45,295 nt of DNA, from the NCBI GenBank assembly GCA_016124515.1, contig WGNN01000033.1, forward strand, positions 1-45,295, written 5' to 3'. A model generated the notes under the pieces. It saw nothing but the letters and a program-made list of their open reading frames with translations, was not told where the DNA came from and did no database searches. This document shows positions 8,521 to 16,483 of this stretch, piece after piece. Every line of letters starts with the position of its first letter. The first letter of the stretch is position 1. The translations under genes and the position numbers were made by a program. The stretch is from a bacterium (lineage in GTDB: Bacteria; Bacteroidota; Bacteroidia; CAILMK01; JACPUW01).

Positions 8521-8689
8521 GGGCTTCGCCCGTTAATTTGGCTACGCCGTTGTTTGCTTCGCGTTATTTTGGCTTCGCCGTGGTTTGGGCTTCGCCCGTT
8601 ATTTTGCTTCGCGTTATTTTGCTTCGCGTTGTTTTGCCTGCGGCGTTATTTGGGCTTCGCCCGTTATTTTGCTTCGTGTTATTGGGTGG
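8521..8689 (+). repeat. Array of ten mini-hairpin units (array 1)
   Basis: Ten head-to-tail units of 15-19 nt. Each has a perfect short stem with a 3-nt loop followed by a gttattt-like spacer. Stems seen are gggc-ttc-gccc, ggc-tac-gcc, ggc-ttc-gcc, gcc-tgc-ggc and gc-ttc-gc. The last unit (gc-ttc-gt) is imperfect and the array ends in gggtgg. It begins 5 nt after the stop codon at 8516. A related array lies at 12667-12789. The rest of the gap up to 8851 holds nothing recognisable. Confidence 0.8.
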
Positions 8690-8851
8690 AAAGTCTGATG
8701 CGATGGGGACCAATATTAATGAAGCAAATAGGCGGTTGAATTGGAATTATTGTATGTGCAAAGGCTCAGGGAATAGTGGGTATAATTGATTTTTGTCAAA
8801 GTTCTTAATTTTACTTAACACGAGTTCGGCTATGCTTGATGGCATTTAATA

Positions 8852-9310
8852 TTGCGAACTGTGGATTCTATACCTGGCAAATACCGTTTAAGAGCGCTGT
8901 TTATGGTGCTCCTGATACTCATTTCGAGTACCGGAGTGTATGTTGATGGGCATTTTTGTCAGGGGAAACTCAAATCTATCGCCTTTTTTACAAAAGCACC
9001 GGGATGTGCGGGCATGCTTCAGAATACAGAATCATGTGCTGTAGAAACTGATTCCCAACCACGCGTCAGCAAAAAGCAATGCTGTGTAAACCACTCTGTT
9101 TATGCCAAACATTTACTTGAAGCAAAAACGAGACACAAAGTTGAGTTAGGCTCCAAACTTGCTTTTCTTACCAATTTCCTGTATGCTTTTGATAATGTGT
9201 TTGTTACACAGACTAATAATTGGTCTTACACAACAGCAAATGACTATATACCGCCGGAAGCTCAATCCGCGGTGGGCTATCATATTTTGTATCGCGTGCT
9301 GAGAATATAG
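8852..9310 (+). CDS. HYC_CC_PP family protein
   Basis: A 152-residue member of the small Bacteroidota family named after its HYC, CC and PP motifs. Here they are HFC after the signal-like helix (about residues 16-32), QCC in the middle and PP near the C-terminus (YIPPE). Other cysteines lie between (PGCAG, ESCAV). The start may be TTG at 8852 or, more conventionally, ATG at 8903, which gives a protein beginning directly with the hydrophobic segment. Function is unproven; members are often found near metal-uptake and copper genes. Here it precedes an MbnP-like copper protein on the same strand, consistent with such a role by inference only. Confidence 0.75.
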   Translation: MRTVDSIPGKYRLRALFMVLLILISSTGVYVDGHFCQGKLKSIAFFTKAPGCAGMLQNTESCAVETDSQPRVSKKQCCVNHSVYAKHLLEAKTRHKVELGSKLAFLTNFLYAFDNVFVTQTNNWSYTTANDYIPPEAQSAVGYHILYRVLRI

Positions 9311-9513
9311 ACCTTGGTTTAGTACATACTAAGGTTATGAATAGCGCGCATCTGCACTGCTTTATAATTTTCACCTTTTCCATGTATCGTTTTCGGAAGT
9401 TGCGAAATGTGAAATGCATTGTAAGCGCCTGCTTATTCAGGGAATAATGGAGTGGTTTTCAGCCCAAAGACAGGGGCTTGAACTGTCAAATAATACTTTT
9501 AAAACAAACAATT

Positions 9514-10479
9514 ATGAAACGAGTTTTTACCGCTATACTTTTTATGCTTTTCAGCACATGTTTTTTACATGCACAATCACAGGTTACATTAACTATAAAC
9601 CATCTATTGGGCGATGAAGTCTTTTCTGCCAGCGCTGTGGCAAGCAACGAGTTTGGCAATGAGTTTAATGTGAGCCGTTTACAATATTATATTTCAGGTG
9701 TTAGCCTCACCCACGATGGTGGCAATGTAACTTTATGCAATGACATTTATATTCTGGCAGACGCCAATGAGCCCGGAAGTTTTGACTTGGGAACTTATGA
9801 AGTGACCCAAATTGAGGCGATTCAATTTTCTATTGGTGTCAACATGCCACAAAATAATGGTGATCCGGCGCAATGGCCTGCTGACCATGCACTTTCGCCA
9901 AAATTTCCATCTATGCACTGGGGCTGGGAAGCCGGCTATCGTTTTGTTGCAATGGAAGGTATGTCAGGCGAAGGATTTGGCCAAACCTATCAAATTCATG
10001 CCTTGGGGAATCAAAACTATTTTTCATGCAAAATTCCGGTGGAGGCTACCAACAACGATGGAACACTAAACATAACGTTGAATGCGGATTATGCCAAAGC
10101 ACTCAATGGAATTGATGTGTCAAAAGGCCTTATTACCCACGGCGATTATAATGAAGCGGTTACCCTTTTACGTAATTTTTCGCAGGTAGTATTCACCAAT
10201 CAAAATGGCGAAGGAAGTGTGTTGGGTGTACCAAATTTTGCCATCAACAGCGGTTTTCATCTATTTCCAAATCCAAGCCATGGCAACACAACTATAATGG
10301 TAGATGGTAATGGATTTACCAATTTGCAAATGGTAGTAACAGATTTGAGCGGACGCCAAATTTTAAATAAAACCTTACCGGGATCTGCTGTTTCTATTAA
10401 CCTTGAAAAGGGGGTGTACCTTGTGCAATTGCAACATGAAGGCAATACAGTTGGATTGAAGAGGCTGTTGGTTCAATAA
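9514..10479 (+). CDS. MbnP-like copper-binding protein with T9SS sorting domain
   Basis: A 321-residue secreted protein. The signal peptide (about 1-21, ending LHA-QSQ) is followed by an MbnP-like domain: the opening beta strand (VTLTINHLLGDEVF), FNVSRLQYYISGV and the diagnostic segment MHWGWEAGYRF at 134-144. In characterised MbnP proteins a conserved Trp is oxidised to kynurenine by the diheme partner MbnH and then helps bind copper; W136 and W138 are the candidates here. Residues about 247-321 are a type A T9SS sorting domain (FPNPSHG near 251, VYLVQL near 301, ending GLKRLLVQ). The ATG at 9514 is preferred to the TTG at 9478 because it begins a normal signal peptide. Two MbnH-like genes follow after 5 nt. 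Confidence 0.85.
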   Translation: MKRVFTAILFMLFSTCFLHAQSQVTLTINHLLGDEVFSASAVASNEFGNEFNVSRLQYYISGVSLTHDGGNVTLCNDIYILADANEPGSFDLGTYEVTQIEAIQFSIGVNMPQNNGDPAQWPADHALSPKFPSMHWGWEAGYRFVAMEGMSGEGFGQTYQIHALGNQNYFSCKIPVEATNNDGTLNITLNADYAKALNGIDVSKGLITHGDYNEAVTLLRNFSQVVFTNQNGEGSVLGVPNFAINSGFHLFPNPSHGNTTIMVDGNGFTNLQMVVTDLSGRQILNKTLPGSAVSINLEKGVYLVQLQHEGNTVGLKRLLVQ

Positions 10480-10484
10480 AATAT

Positions 10485-11525
10485 ATGGTTCTTAACATAA
10501 AGCTGAAATGCTTTTGGTGGGTTTTGGTTCCGGTTTTGTATTTCAATTCATGCAGCATACCGGAGCCACAACCCATATTTGAAAGCGAATCGTTGTTGAC
10601 ACCAAAAGGTTTTCCCAAGGTGGATTTTCCCGAAGACAATGGTTTTACCCTTGCTCGATGGAAGCTTGGCAAAAAGTTATTTTACGATCCGGTTTTATCA
10701 GCTGATAGTACCATTAGTTGCAATTCATGCCATAAGCAGCAATTTGCCTTTGCCGATAATGTAGCGCTTAGCAATGGTGTGCAAGGCCGGGCCGGAGTGA
10801 GAAATGCGCCATCGTTGGCTAATGTGGCCTACCACCCGTATTACACAAGAGAAGGCGGCGTGCCGAGTTTGGAAATGCAGGTTTTGGTGCCTATTCAGGA
10901 ACATAATGAATTTGATTTCAATATTTTGCTAATAGAAGAGCGATTGAAAAAGAACGCTGATTATGTTTGGTTGAGTACTGAAGCCTACGGTAGGGAACCT
11001 GATTATTTTGTAATAACCCGCGCATTAGCCGCTTTTGAGCGCAGTTTGCTCAGTGGAAACAGTCCTTATGATCAATATACCTTTCAAGGAATGAAGAAAG
11101 CCCTTTCGGCAAAGCAAAAAAAAGGTATGGACTTGTTTTTCAGCGAAAAAACAGGATGCTCCAATTGCCATTCGGGTTTCAATTTTACCAATTATGCATT
11201 TGAAAATAATGGACTTTATACCACTTACCAAGATTTGGGAAGGAAACGACTCACCGGTGCTGATGCTGATTACGCCTTGTTTAAAGTGCCTTCGCTACGC
11301 AATGTAAGTGTTAGCGCGCCATATATGCATGATGGTTCTTTGGCTGACTTGTACCAGGTGGTAGAACATTATAATTCGGGAGGCAAGGACTTTTATAATA
11401 AAAGCAGTTTGATAAAACAGCTGGGATTAACTGAAAAAGAAAAGGAGCAATTGGTAGCATTTCTTAATGCACTCACTGACGTAAAATTTTTAACACAAAA
11501 TGAATTTGAAAATAATGATGAATAA
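10485..11525 (+). CDS. Diheme cytochrome c peroxidase / MbnH-like lipoprotein (first copy)
   Basis: A 346-residue c-type diheme protein of the bacterial CcpA/MauG/MbnH family. The N-terminus has a lipobox (FNSC, Cys23), so it should be anchored in a membrane facing the periplasm. Heme-binding motifs are CNSCH at 79-83 and CSNCH at 225-229. The motif APYMHDGS around 288-295 is also present. The inter-heme loop reads HPYYTREGG where the next gene has NEFFWDGRA, so the Trp thought to pass electrons between hemes is missing. It starts 5 nt after the MbnP-like gene and overlaps the next start, so the three are one operon. The likely role is oxidation of the MbnP partner, or peroxide removal. Confidence 0.88.
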   Translation: MVLNIKLKCFWWVLVPVLYFNSCSIPEPQPIFESESLLTPKGFPKVDFPEDNGFTLARWKLGKKLFYDPVLSADSTISCNSCHKQQFAFADNVALSNGVQGRAGVRNAPSLANVAYHPYYTREGGVPSLEMQVLVPIQEHNEFDFNILLIEERLKKNADYVWLSTEAYGREPDYFVITRALAAFERSLLSGNSPYDQYTFQGMKKALSAKQKKGMDLFFSEKTGCSNCHSGFNFTNYAFENNGLYTTYQDLGRKRLTGADADYALFKVPSLRNVSVSAPYMHDGSLADLYQVVEHYNSGGKDFYNKSSLIKQLGLTEKEKEQLVAFLNALTDVKFLTQNEFENNDE

Positions 11526-12597
11526 TATACTTATTACTACGATATTAGTAACCTTGGCTTTTATGACTTCGTGCGGCGGCGACAAACCGCAGCCGATAGA
11601 ATGGGACAAAACACCCTATACTTTACAATACGGCGCATTGCCCGAACCATCTATTGCACAGGACAATGCACTCACGGTGCAGGGGATAAAATTGGGGAGA
11701 ATGTTATTTTATGAAACAGCGATGTCGAAAGACGGTAGTTTATCATGTGCAAGTTGCCACATGCAAAAGTTCGCATTTTCTGATACCGCACGTTTATCAC
11801 TGGGTGTAAGGGGCTTGCGTGGTAAGCGACAAGCAATGGCAGTGTTTAATATGGCATGGCACAGCAATGAATTTTTTTGGGATGGCAGGGCGCATTTGTT
11901 GCGGGATCAAGCCCTGAAGCCCATTCAAGATGAATTGGAGATGGATGAAAACCTTGACAATGTGGTGGCAAAACTATCGGAAATGACCAGCTACAAAGAG
12001 CAATTTTCACGAACTTTCGGTAGTGATGTTATTTCGGCTGAAAAAATTTCACTTGCCCTGGAACAGTTCATGAATTCCATAGTTTCTGTCAATTCCAAGT
12101 ATGATAAATACCTTGCCGGCGAAGCCCAGTTGACCGAAAGTGAAGAGCGTGGAAGGCAATTGTTTTTCGCTGAATATAATAAATACTTCCCGGAGCAGTC
12201 AGGTGCCGATTGTGCGCATTGCCATTCGGGAAATAACTTTGAGAACGACCTGTATATGAATAATGGATTGGATGCGGATGGCGAATATGCCGATTTTGGC
12301 AGGGAAAAAGTGACAGCTCAAACAGCTGACAAAGGAAAATTTAAAGTACCCAGCCTCAGGAATGTGGAACTCACTGCGCCCTATATGCATGATGGCCGGT
12401 TTGCCACACTCGAAGAAGTGATTGACCACTATAATACTGGATTGCAAGCTTCTGCCACGCTGGATATGGCTCTGGAGCAAACACGCGAAACCGGATTGAT
12501 GCTTAGTGAACAAGATAAATCGGACCTTGTGGCATTTCTGAAGACGCTCACCGACCACACCTTAATTACAAATACTGCGTATTCAAACCCGTTCTAA
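11515..12597 (+). CDS. Diheme cytochrome c peroxidase / MbnH-like lipoprotein (second copy)
   Basis: A second diheme enzyme, about 360 residues, with a lipobox (MTSC) after a short signal. It has CASCH at 78-82, the intact loop NEFFWDGRA with Trp122, CAHCH at 223-227 and APYMHDGR near 276-285. This is the full MauG/MbnH-like set, so it is the better candidate for tryptophan-to-kynurenine chemistry on the MbnP-like protein. ATG codons occur at 11500, 11515 and 11518. I prefer 11515 or 11518, which overlap the previous stop and suggest translational coupling. The operon ends at the strong hairpin at 12605-12647. Confidence 0.88.
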   Translation: MMNNILITTILVTLAFMTSCGGDKPQPIEWDKTPYTLQYGALPEPSIAQDNALTVQGIKLGRMLFYETAMSKDGSLSCASCHMQKFAFSDTARLSLGVRGLRGKRQAMAVFNMAWHSNEFFWDGRAHLLRDQALKPIQDELEMDENLDNVVAKLSEMTSYKEQFSRTFGSDVISAEKISLALEQFMNSIVSVNSKYDKYLAGEAQLTESEERGRQLFFAEYNKYFPEQSGADCAHCHSGNNFENDLYMNNGLDADGEYADFGREKVTAQTADKGKFKVPSLRNVELTAPYMHDGRFATLEEVIDHYNTGLQASATLDMALEQTRETGLMLSEQDKSDLVAFLKTLTDHTLITNTAYSNPF

Positions 12598-12604
12598 TAA
12601 AATC

Positions 12605-12647
12605 AACTTCCGGAATGCAATACATTTAATGCATTCCGGAAGTTTTT
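12605..12647 (+). terminator. Terminator after the MbnP-MbnH operon
   Basis: A perfect 15-bp stem (12605-12619 with 12630-12644, core acttccggaatgca) and a 10-nt loop are followed by a T run. It starts 7 nt after the stop codon. Confidence 0.88.
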
Positions 12648-12666
12648 GAATTTTAAATAGGTAAGT

Positions 12667-12789
12667 GGCTTCGCGGTTGTTTTGCCTGCGGCGTTATTTT
12701 GCTTCGCGTAATTTTGCCTTCGGCGTTATTTGGGCTTCGCCCGTTGTTTTGCTTCGCGTTATTTTGCTTCGCTTTGTTTTGGGTGGGGC
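12667..12789 (+). repeat. Array of mini-hairpin units (array 2)
   Basis: Seven units related to array 1, in the same orientation. Stems include gcc-tgc-ggc, gcc-ttc-ggc, gggc-ttc-gccc and gc-ttc-gc, each followed by gttattt, gttgttt or a close variant. The array ends with gggtgg, as array 1 does. It lies between the operon terminator at 12647 and the end of the minus-strand gene at 12827. Confidence 0.78.
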
Positions 12790-12826
12790 GATAATTGGCA
12801 GGTGATTCCATTCGGTCAATGGACTT

Positions 12827-15178
12827 TTAGTTAAGATCATAATAATTTTCTACGGCAACACAATAACTCACAAGCTCTTTGTAATAGTCGGGGTAGTTTT
12901 TGTAAACTGATTCGTAATAAATGTTTTCCATTAAACCGCTGCTTTCTTCATCTTCGCCAAAGAGGGAGTAATAGCGGTATTGTCGGCTGTTGTTTTCGGC
13001 GGCCAATCGGTATTTTTCGCATTTGCCTGCCATAAGTGTACAAAGCACCTTGAATTTTTCACTCGTGCTTGCATCATAGGCTTTCAGGTAAAATTCCTTT
13101 GCTTTCAGTGCTTTGAAATAATCATCATCATCGGGCAATTTTGTGCGGTTTTCGTTGCGTGTCCAAAAATACCTTTTCATCAGCCATGAGTTGCCGTATT
13201 GGGTCATATTGAAATAACAATTGCCCGCCAGGTAATAGTAGTATGCCCGATTCTTATGGTGTGGATTATTGCCCATTGCGATATATTCCAATAGTTTTTT
13301 CACAATTTCTGCCTTATTATATGTTACTGTGTCGGCTGTTGTGTGTTCGTGCTCGCTTACGAGTGTGGTAAAAAACGGGTTTGAATCAAGGTATTTCTTG
13401 TACGGGAAGTTGTCAGATTGCCACAGGCTGTCATTTACTTTATTATAGGCAGCAAGCGCTTCAGTTAGTTGGTTCATGCGCAGGTATTTGGTGCCAAGCA
13501 GGTCGTAAAGCCTTGATTGGTAGGCGCGAATTGGGGCGTATAACTGTGTTTCCCAACTTTTGTCGTCCTTTTGGTTCAACCGATTGATGAGTTTTTCCAT
13601 TTCAGCTATGTTGTATGCTGCATCCAGGTAAAAGAAATAGTTGTAATAAAAATCGGAATATAGCGTATGGTGGTGGTCAAGTGTGCGCCAATAAACGGTG
13701 TTGTTGTTGTAATACTTTCGCTTGGTATTCATGTGTGCATATATGGCGGCAGCTTCGGTGGTGTTTCCTTTGTACTCAAGCAGGCGTGCAGCAGCAAATT
13801 TGGGTTGGTTGCCACTTTGCAAAAGATTCATTACCAATGTTTCATCAGTATTTTGCAGCGTGCATGCACTATTGCCTTGCCTGCCCAATTCGCATAATAG
13901 TTTCAAGATATTCAGGCTGTCATGTATCGGGCTGTCAGGTGATTGTCTTTCTAATATATTCTCAATGGCTTGCAAACTTTCGTTATATTTATTGGTAGCA
14001 AATAGGAGGTAGGCTTTACAGGTCATAATTAAGTCCGGATTGTGCACTTTGGTATAATCAATTTGCTCAACAAAGTCAATCAATTCATTTGCAAGTTTAA
14101 TTTTATCGGCAAGAAATGCATTGCGTTTTCCTTCGCTTGCGTCAATGTTATAATCATCGCCCGATGCATTTATGGCCGGGGGAAACTCAGTGAAATACGG
14201 AGTGAGAATCCAATCTTCCATTTTATTTACTTCGCGCATGAGCAAAATGCCCAAACCCTTGTTGTTGGGTTCGTTTTTATAAATATTCTGCAGGTTTTGC
14301 AGTGCCGGCGATAGATTTTCAAATCCGTTTAATAGCCATACAGCCGCTTTTTCTTTAGCTGTTTGGGCAAGTTTCAAGGTTTGATCTATAGCCACATGGC
14401 GGTGGTAGTGTTGGAAGCAGGCAAAACGTTTGTCGGGCGAAAAACTAAAAACCTGTGACAGGCAGAAATTTTTCTCCGGACCGACTTTGAGTGCGCAGGC
14501 ATAAAAATACATGGCATAATAGTCAATCAGGTTGCTTGCCTTATGCAGGTCAAAAAATTGGAGGTACAGGGCCGGAATTGATTCCAGATTGTTGTTGTAA
14601 TAAAGCAGGCGCAAAGCCAAAAATGCATACCGACGAGCAATGTCATTATTGCTGCATTTAGCCGCTTGTTGGCTTGCTTCCTTTATTAAGTTTTGCCGCA
14701 TACCATGCGTATGGTTGTCGTGTTTCTCCCAAGGGTCGCTATTTTGCAGCGTATTGAGTGAATTGCATTTTTTAGCAAAATTCAAGTAATCAATAAGCTC
14801 ATTTTTATTATGTTTAATAAGGTAATTAGCAAAGGAGTTTTTCTCAAGAGCCGGGCTGCCAATTAAGTCGTTTGAATAAACACCTTCAATAATTTGGTCC
14901 AGATCAGGTTCATTATTACACATAGCGCGCCAAAGAGCTGCGTTCATTTCTTTGCCCAATTCTATATTCAAGTCTTCAGGCTCAGGGCGCCACCATCGCT
15001 CCTTGTGATAAAAATTGAATGCACTATAATTGAATATTTTAAATCCTTCATTATCAAATAATTCAGGGCTCATCAAATGGAAGCGAATATCATCGCCATA
15101 AGGGTAGAATGGGCCGCATGCCCAAAGCTTCGAGCTGCTACTCAGCAAAATGAAGATAAAGGCTATTAAGGGTTTCAT
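12827..15178 (-). CDS. Large secreted protein with helical repeats, unknown
   Basis: A 783-residue protein with a signal peptide ending around Ala20. The mature form starts CGPFYPYGDDIRF, so Cys21 could be a lipidated residue although the preceding LWA is not an ideal lipobox. The rest is rich in Tyr, Asn and Leu with many helix pairs resembling TPR units, for example FAAARLLEYKGNTTEAAAIY and YLRMNQLTEALAAYNKV. The CGP(F/Y)YP(Y/F)G opening recurs in uncharacterised Bacteroidota proteins. Its start overlaps the end of the upstream lipoprotein gene by 41 nt, so the two are translationally coupled and probably act together. No enzymatic motif was found. Confidence 0.85.
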   Translation of the reverse strand: MKPLIAFIFILLSSSSKLWACGPFYPYGDDIRFHLMSPELFDNEGFKIFNYSAFNFYHKERWWRPEPEDLNIELGKEMNAALWRAMCNNEPDLDQIIEGVYSNDLIGSPALEKNSFANYLIKHNKNELIDYLNFAKKCNSLNTLQNSDPWEKHDNHTHGMRQNLIKEASQQAAKCSNNDIARRYAFLALRLLYYNNNLESIPALYLQFFDLHKASNLIDYYAMYFYACALKVGPEKNFCLSQVFSFSPDKRFACFQHYHRHVAIDQTLKLAQTAKEKAAVWLLNGFENLSPALQNLQNIYKNEPNNKGLGILLMREVNKMEDWILTPYFTEFPPAINASGDDYNIDASEGKRNAFLADKIKLANELIDFVEQIDYTKVHNPDLIMTCKAYLLFATNKYNESLQAIENILERQSPDSPIHDSLNILKLLCELGRQGNSACTLQNTDETLVMNLLQSGNQPKFAAARLLEYKGNTTEAAAIYAHMNTKRKYYNNNTVYWRTLDHHHTLYSDFYYNYFFYLDAAYNIAEMEKLINRLNQKDDKSWETQLYAPIRAYQSRLYDLLGTKYLRMNQLTEALAAYNKVNDSLWQSDNFPYKKYLDSNPFFTTLVSEHEHTTADTVTYNKAEIVKKLLEYIAMGNNPHHKNRAYYYYLAGNCYFNMTQYGNSWLMKRYFWTRNENRTKLPDDDDYFKALKAKEFYLKAYDASTSEKFKVLCTLMAGKCEKYRLAAENNSRQYRYYSLFGEDEESSGLMENIYYESVYKNYPDYYKELVSYCVAVENYYDLN

Positions 15179-16229
15179 GTGAATAGGTTTTTATATTTTG
15201 TTCGCTGAGATGAAAGAATGACAGGGTGGTTGTTTTATCAAAATCAAGGTGATCTTTCAAAATATCTATGGATTCAAAGCTCATTTCCGGACTGCAGCTT
15301 TCTATTTTCAATTTGTCTCCCTTCACCAAGTAATAATCGGCAATATTGGTGTCTTTTTCCACTTCATACCACAGGGGATCAATGGGGTTCAATATGTCCA
15401 TTATGTCATTGGCATTATGATAAATTATACCGGCATATTCATTATTGTGGTATAAAATGGTATAGCTGAATATGGGCAAGGCAACATCAATGGGAATGGG
15501 ATAGGAATCGCTGTGTTGCAAATAGCGTTTCAATTCTTCATTATTTTGAATGCTGTTTTCTGATGGATGTTGCAGCGGATTGAAATAATTGTAGCACATC
15601 AAGGTTACCCTGTCGGCAGGTGGTATTCCCATTTTCTCACGGTATTTGAAGGGGTAAAGTCGCAAAGTGCAGCTCACCTTTTTTCCGGAAGTTTCCTTTA
15701 GTTGCGCTATCAATTTAAAAAAAGCATCTTTGGTGGCGCTTGTCCAATCACAATCCAATTGTATTTCATCATAATTATGTTCGTTTATTTCCAATTTGTC
15801 GTGAAAATATTTATCGCATAAATACGCGATATTACCGGCCAATCTGTCAATTTCTATAGGTTCTACTTGCTCAAAAACATCATTTCTAACAAAAACAGTG
15901 GGAATAAAATGCACCCCGGCACAACCATCAAGAAGGCTGCTGTCATACGGATCGAAAGTATAAGGATTGTAAGATAAGGATAAATGGGTTTTTGCATCAG
16001 GCACAGCGCCGTAAAGTGGGTCGGGTTTTACATCAAACAGGTGCACATAGCAACGCTGAATTTCGCTCTTTTCAAGAAGCATTAGGCAACTACTATCCAT
16101 TTTGTGCTTTGCGCTTTGCCAGTAATACATCCCCCGTATCAACTCAGTTTTTTGTCCGCACGCCGTAATAATCATCAAAAGGGTAATGAAGTAGCCGTAT
16201 TGTTTCGCTTTATAAATCAAAAACTTCAT
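15138..16229 (-). CDS. Lipoprotein with TIM-barrel-like (DUF3142-like) domain
   Basis: A 363-residue lipoprotein; the signal ends in the lipobox IITAC. The body resembles glycoside-hydrolase-like TIM barrels of the DUF3142 kind: GMYYWQSA at the start, IQRCYVHLFDV (beta strand), FIPTVFVRNDVF, YDEIQLDCDWTSATKDAFF (acidic strand end), KVSCTLRLYPFKYR and RVTLMCYNYF. The Asp pair in LDCDWT is a plausible active-site position, by inference. The ATG at 16229 is chosen over 16250 because it begins a compact signal peptide and lies 4 nt after a consensus-like -7 box. It is coupled by a 41-nt overlap to the large downstream protein. I cannot name a substrate. Confidence 0.72.
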   Translation of the reverse strand: MKFLIYKAKQYGYFITLLMIITACGQKTELIRGMYYWQSAKHKMDSSCLMLLEKSEIQRCYVHLFDVKPDPLYGAVPDAKTHLSLSYNPYTFDPYDSSLLDGCAGVHFIPTVFVRNDVFEQVEPIEIDRLAGNIAYLCDKYFHDKLEINEHNYDEIQLDCDWTSATKDAFFKLIAQLKETSGKKVSCTLRLYPFKYREKMGIPPADRVTLMCYNYFNPLQHPSENSIQNNEELKRYLQHSDSYPIPIDVALPIFSYTILYHNNEYAGIIYHNANDIMDILNPIDPLWYEVEKDTNIADYYLVKGDKLKIESCSPEMSFESIDILKDHLDFDKTTTLSFFHLSEQNIKTYSHETLNSLYLHFAE

Positions 16230-16233
16230 TATA

Positions 16234-16263
16234 CGAATGTATCCAAACAACCAGAGGAATCAA
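16234..16263 (-). promoter_or_regulatory. Promoter inside the cluster, before the TIM-barrel lipoprotein
   Basis: On the minus strand: TTG, 19 nt, TACATTCG (one mismatch from TAnnTTTG), then 4 nt to the ATG at 16229. It overlaps the end of the HTH gene, so the two downstream genes can be transcribed separately and probably without a leader. Confidence 0.5.
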
Positions 16264-16481
16264 GCCTTTGGTTCACTATCTTTTTCGTAGCGCAACAAAT
16301 CGCCGGGTTGGCAGTCAAGTACTTCGCATATAGCCTCAAGGGTAGTAAACCTAATGGCTTTGATTTTGCCCTGTTTGAAAATGGATAAATTTACATTTGA
16401 CACGCCCACGGCTTCTGACAAGTCTTTGAGTTTCATTTTGCGCCGAGCCAACATCACATCCAATTCTACAATAATAGGCAT
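16260..16481 (-). CDS. Small XRE/Cro-CI type HTH regulator (YozG-like)
   Basis: A 73-residue DNA-binding protein, nearly all helix-turn-helix: LARRKMKLKDLSEAVGVSN (helices 1-3) then LSIFKQGKIKAIRFTTLEAICEVLDCQPGDLLRYE. The FKQGKIKAIRFTTLEAIC stretch and the closing QPGDLL are typical of the YozG-like subfamily. Such regulators usually sit beside a small membrane protein, and here a two-helix membrane protein gene ends 2 bp upstream. Likely target: its own cluster, including the promoter that overlaps its 3' end. That is inference. Confidence 0.9.
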   Translation of the reverse strand: MPIIVELDVMLARRKMKLKDLSEAVGVSNVNLSIFKQGKIKAIRFTTLEAICEVLDCQPGDLLRYEKDSEPKA

Positions 16482-16483
16482 AA

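Noticed and set aside
9338..9448. A 36-codon ATG frame between the HYC_CC_PP and MbnP-like genes
   Set aside because: Short, no family or signal, and no promoter or hairpin supports it.
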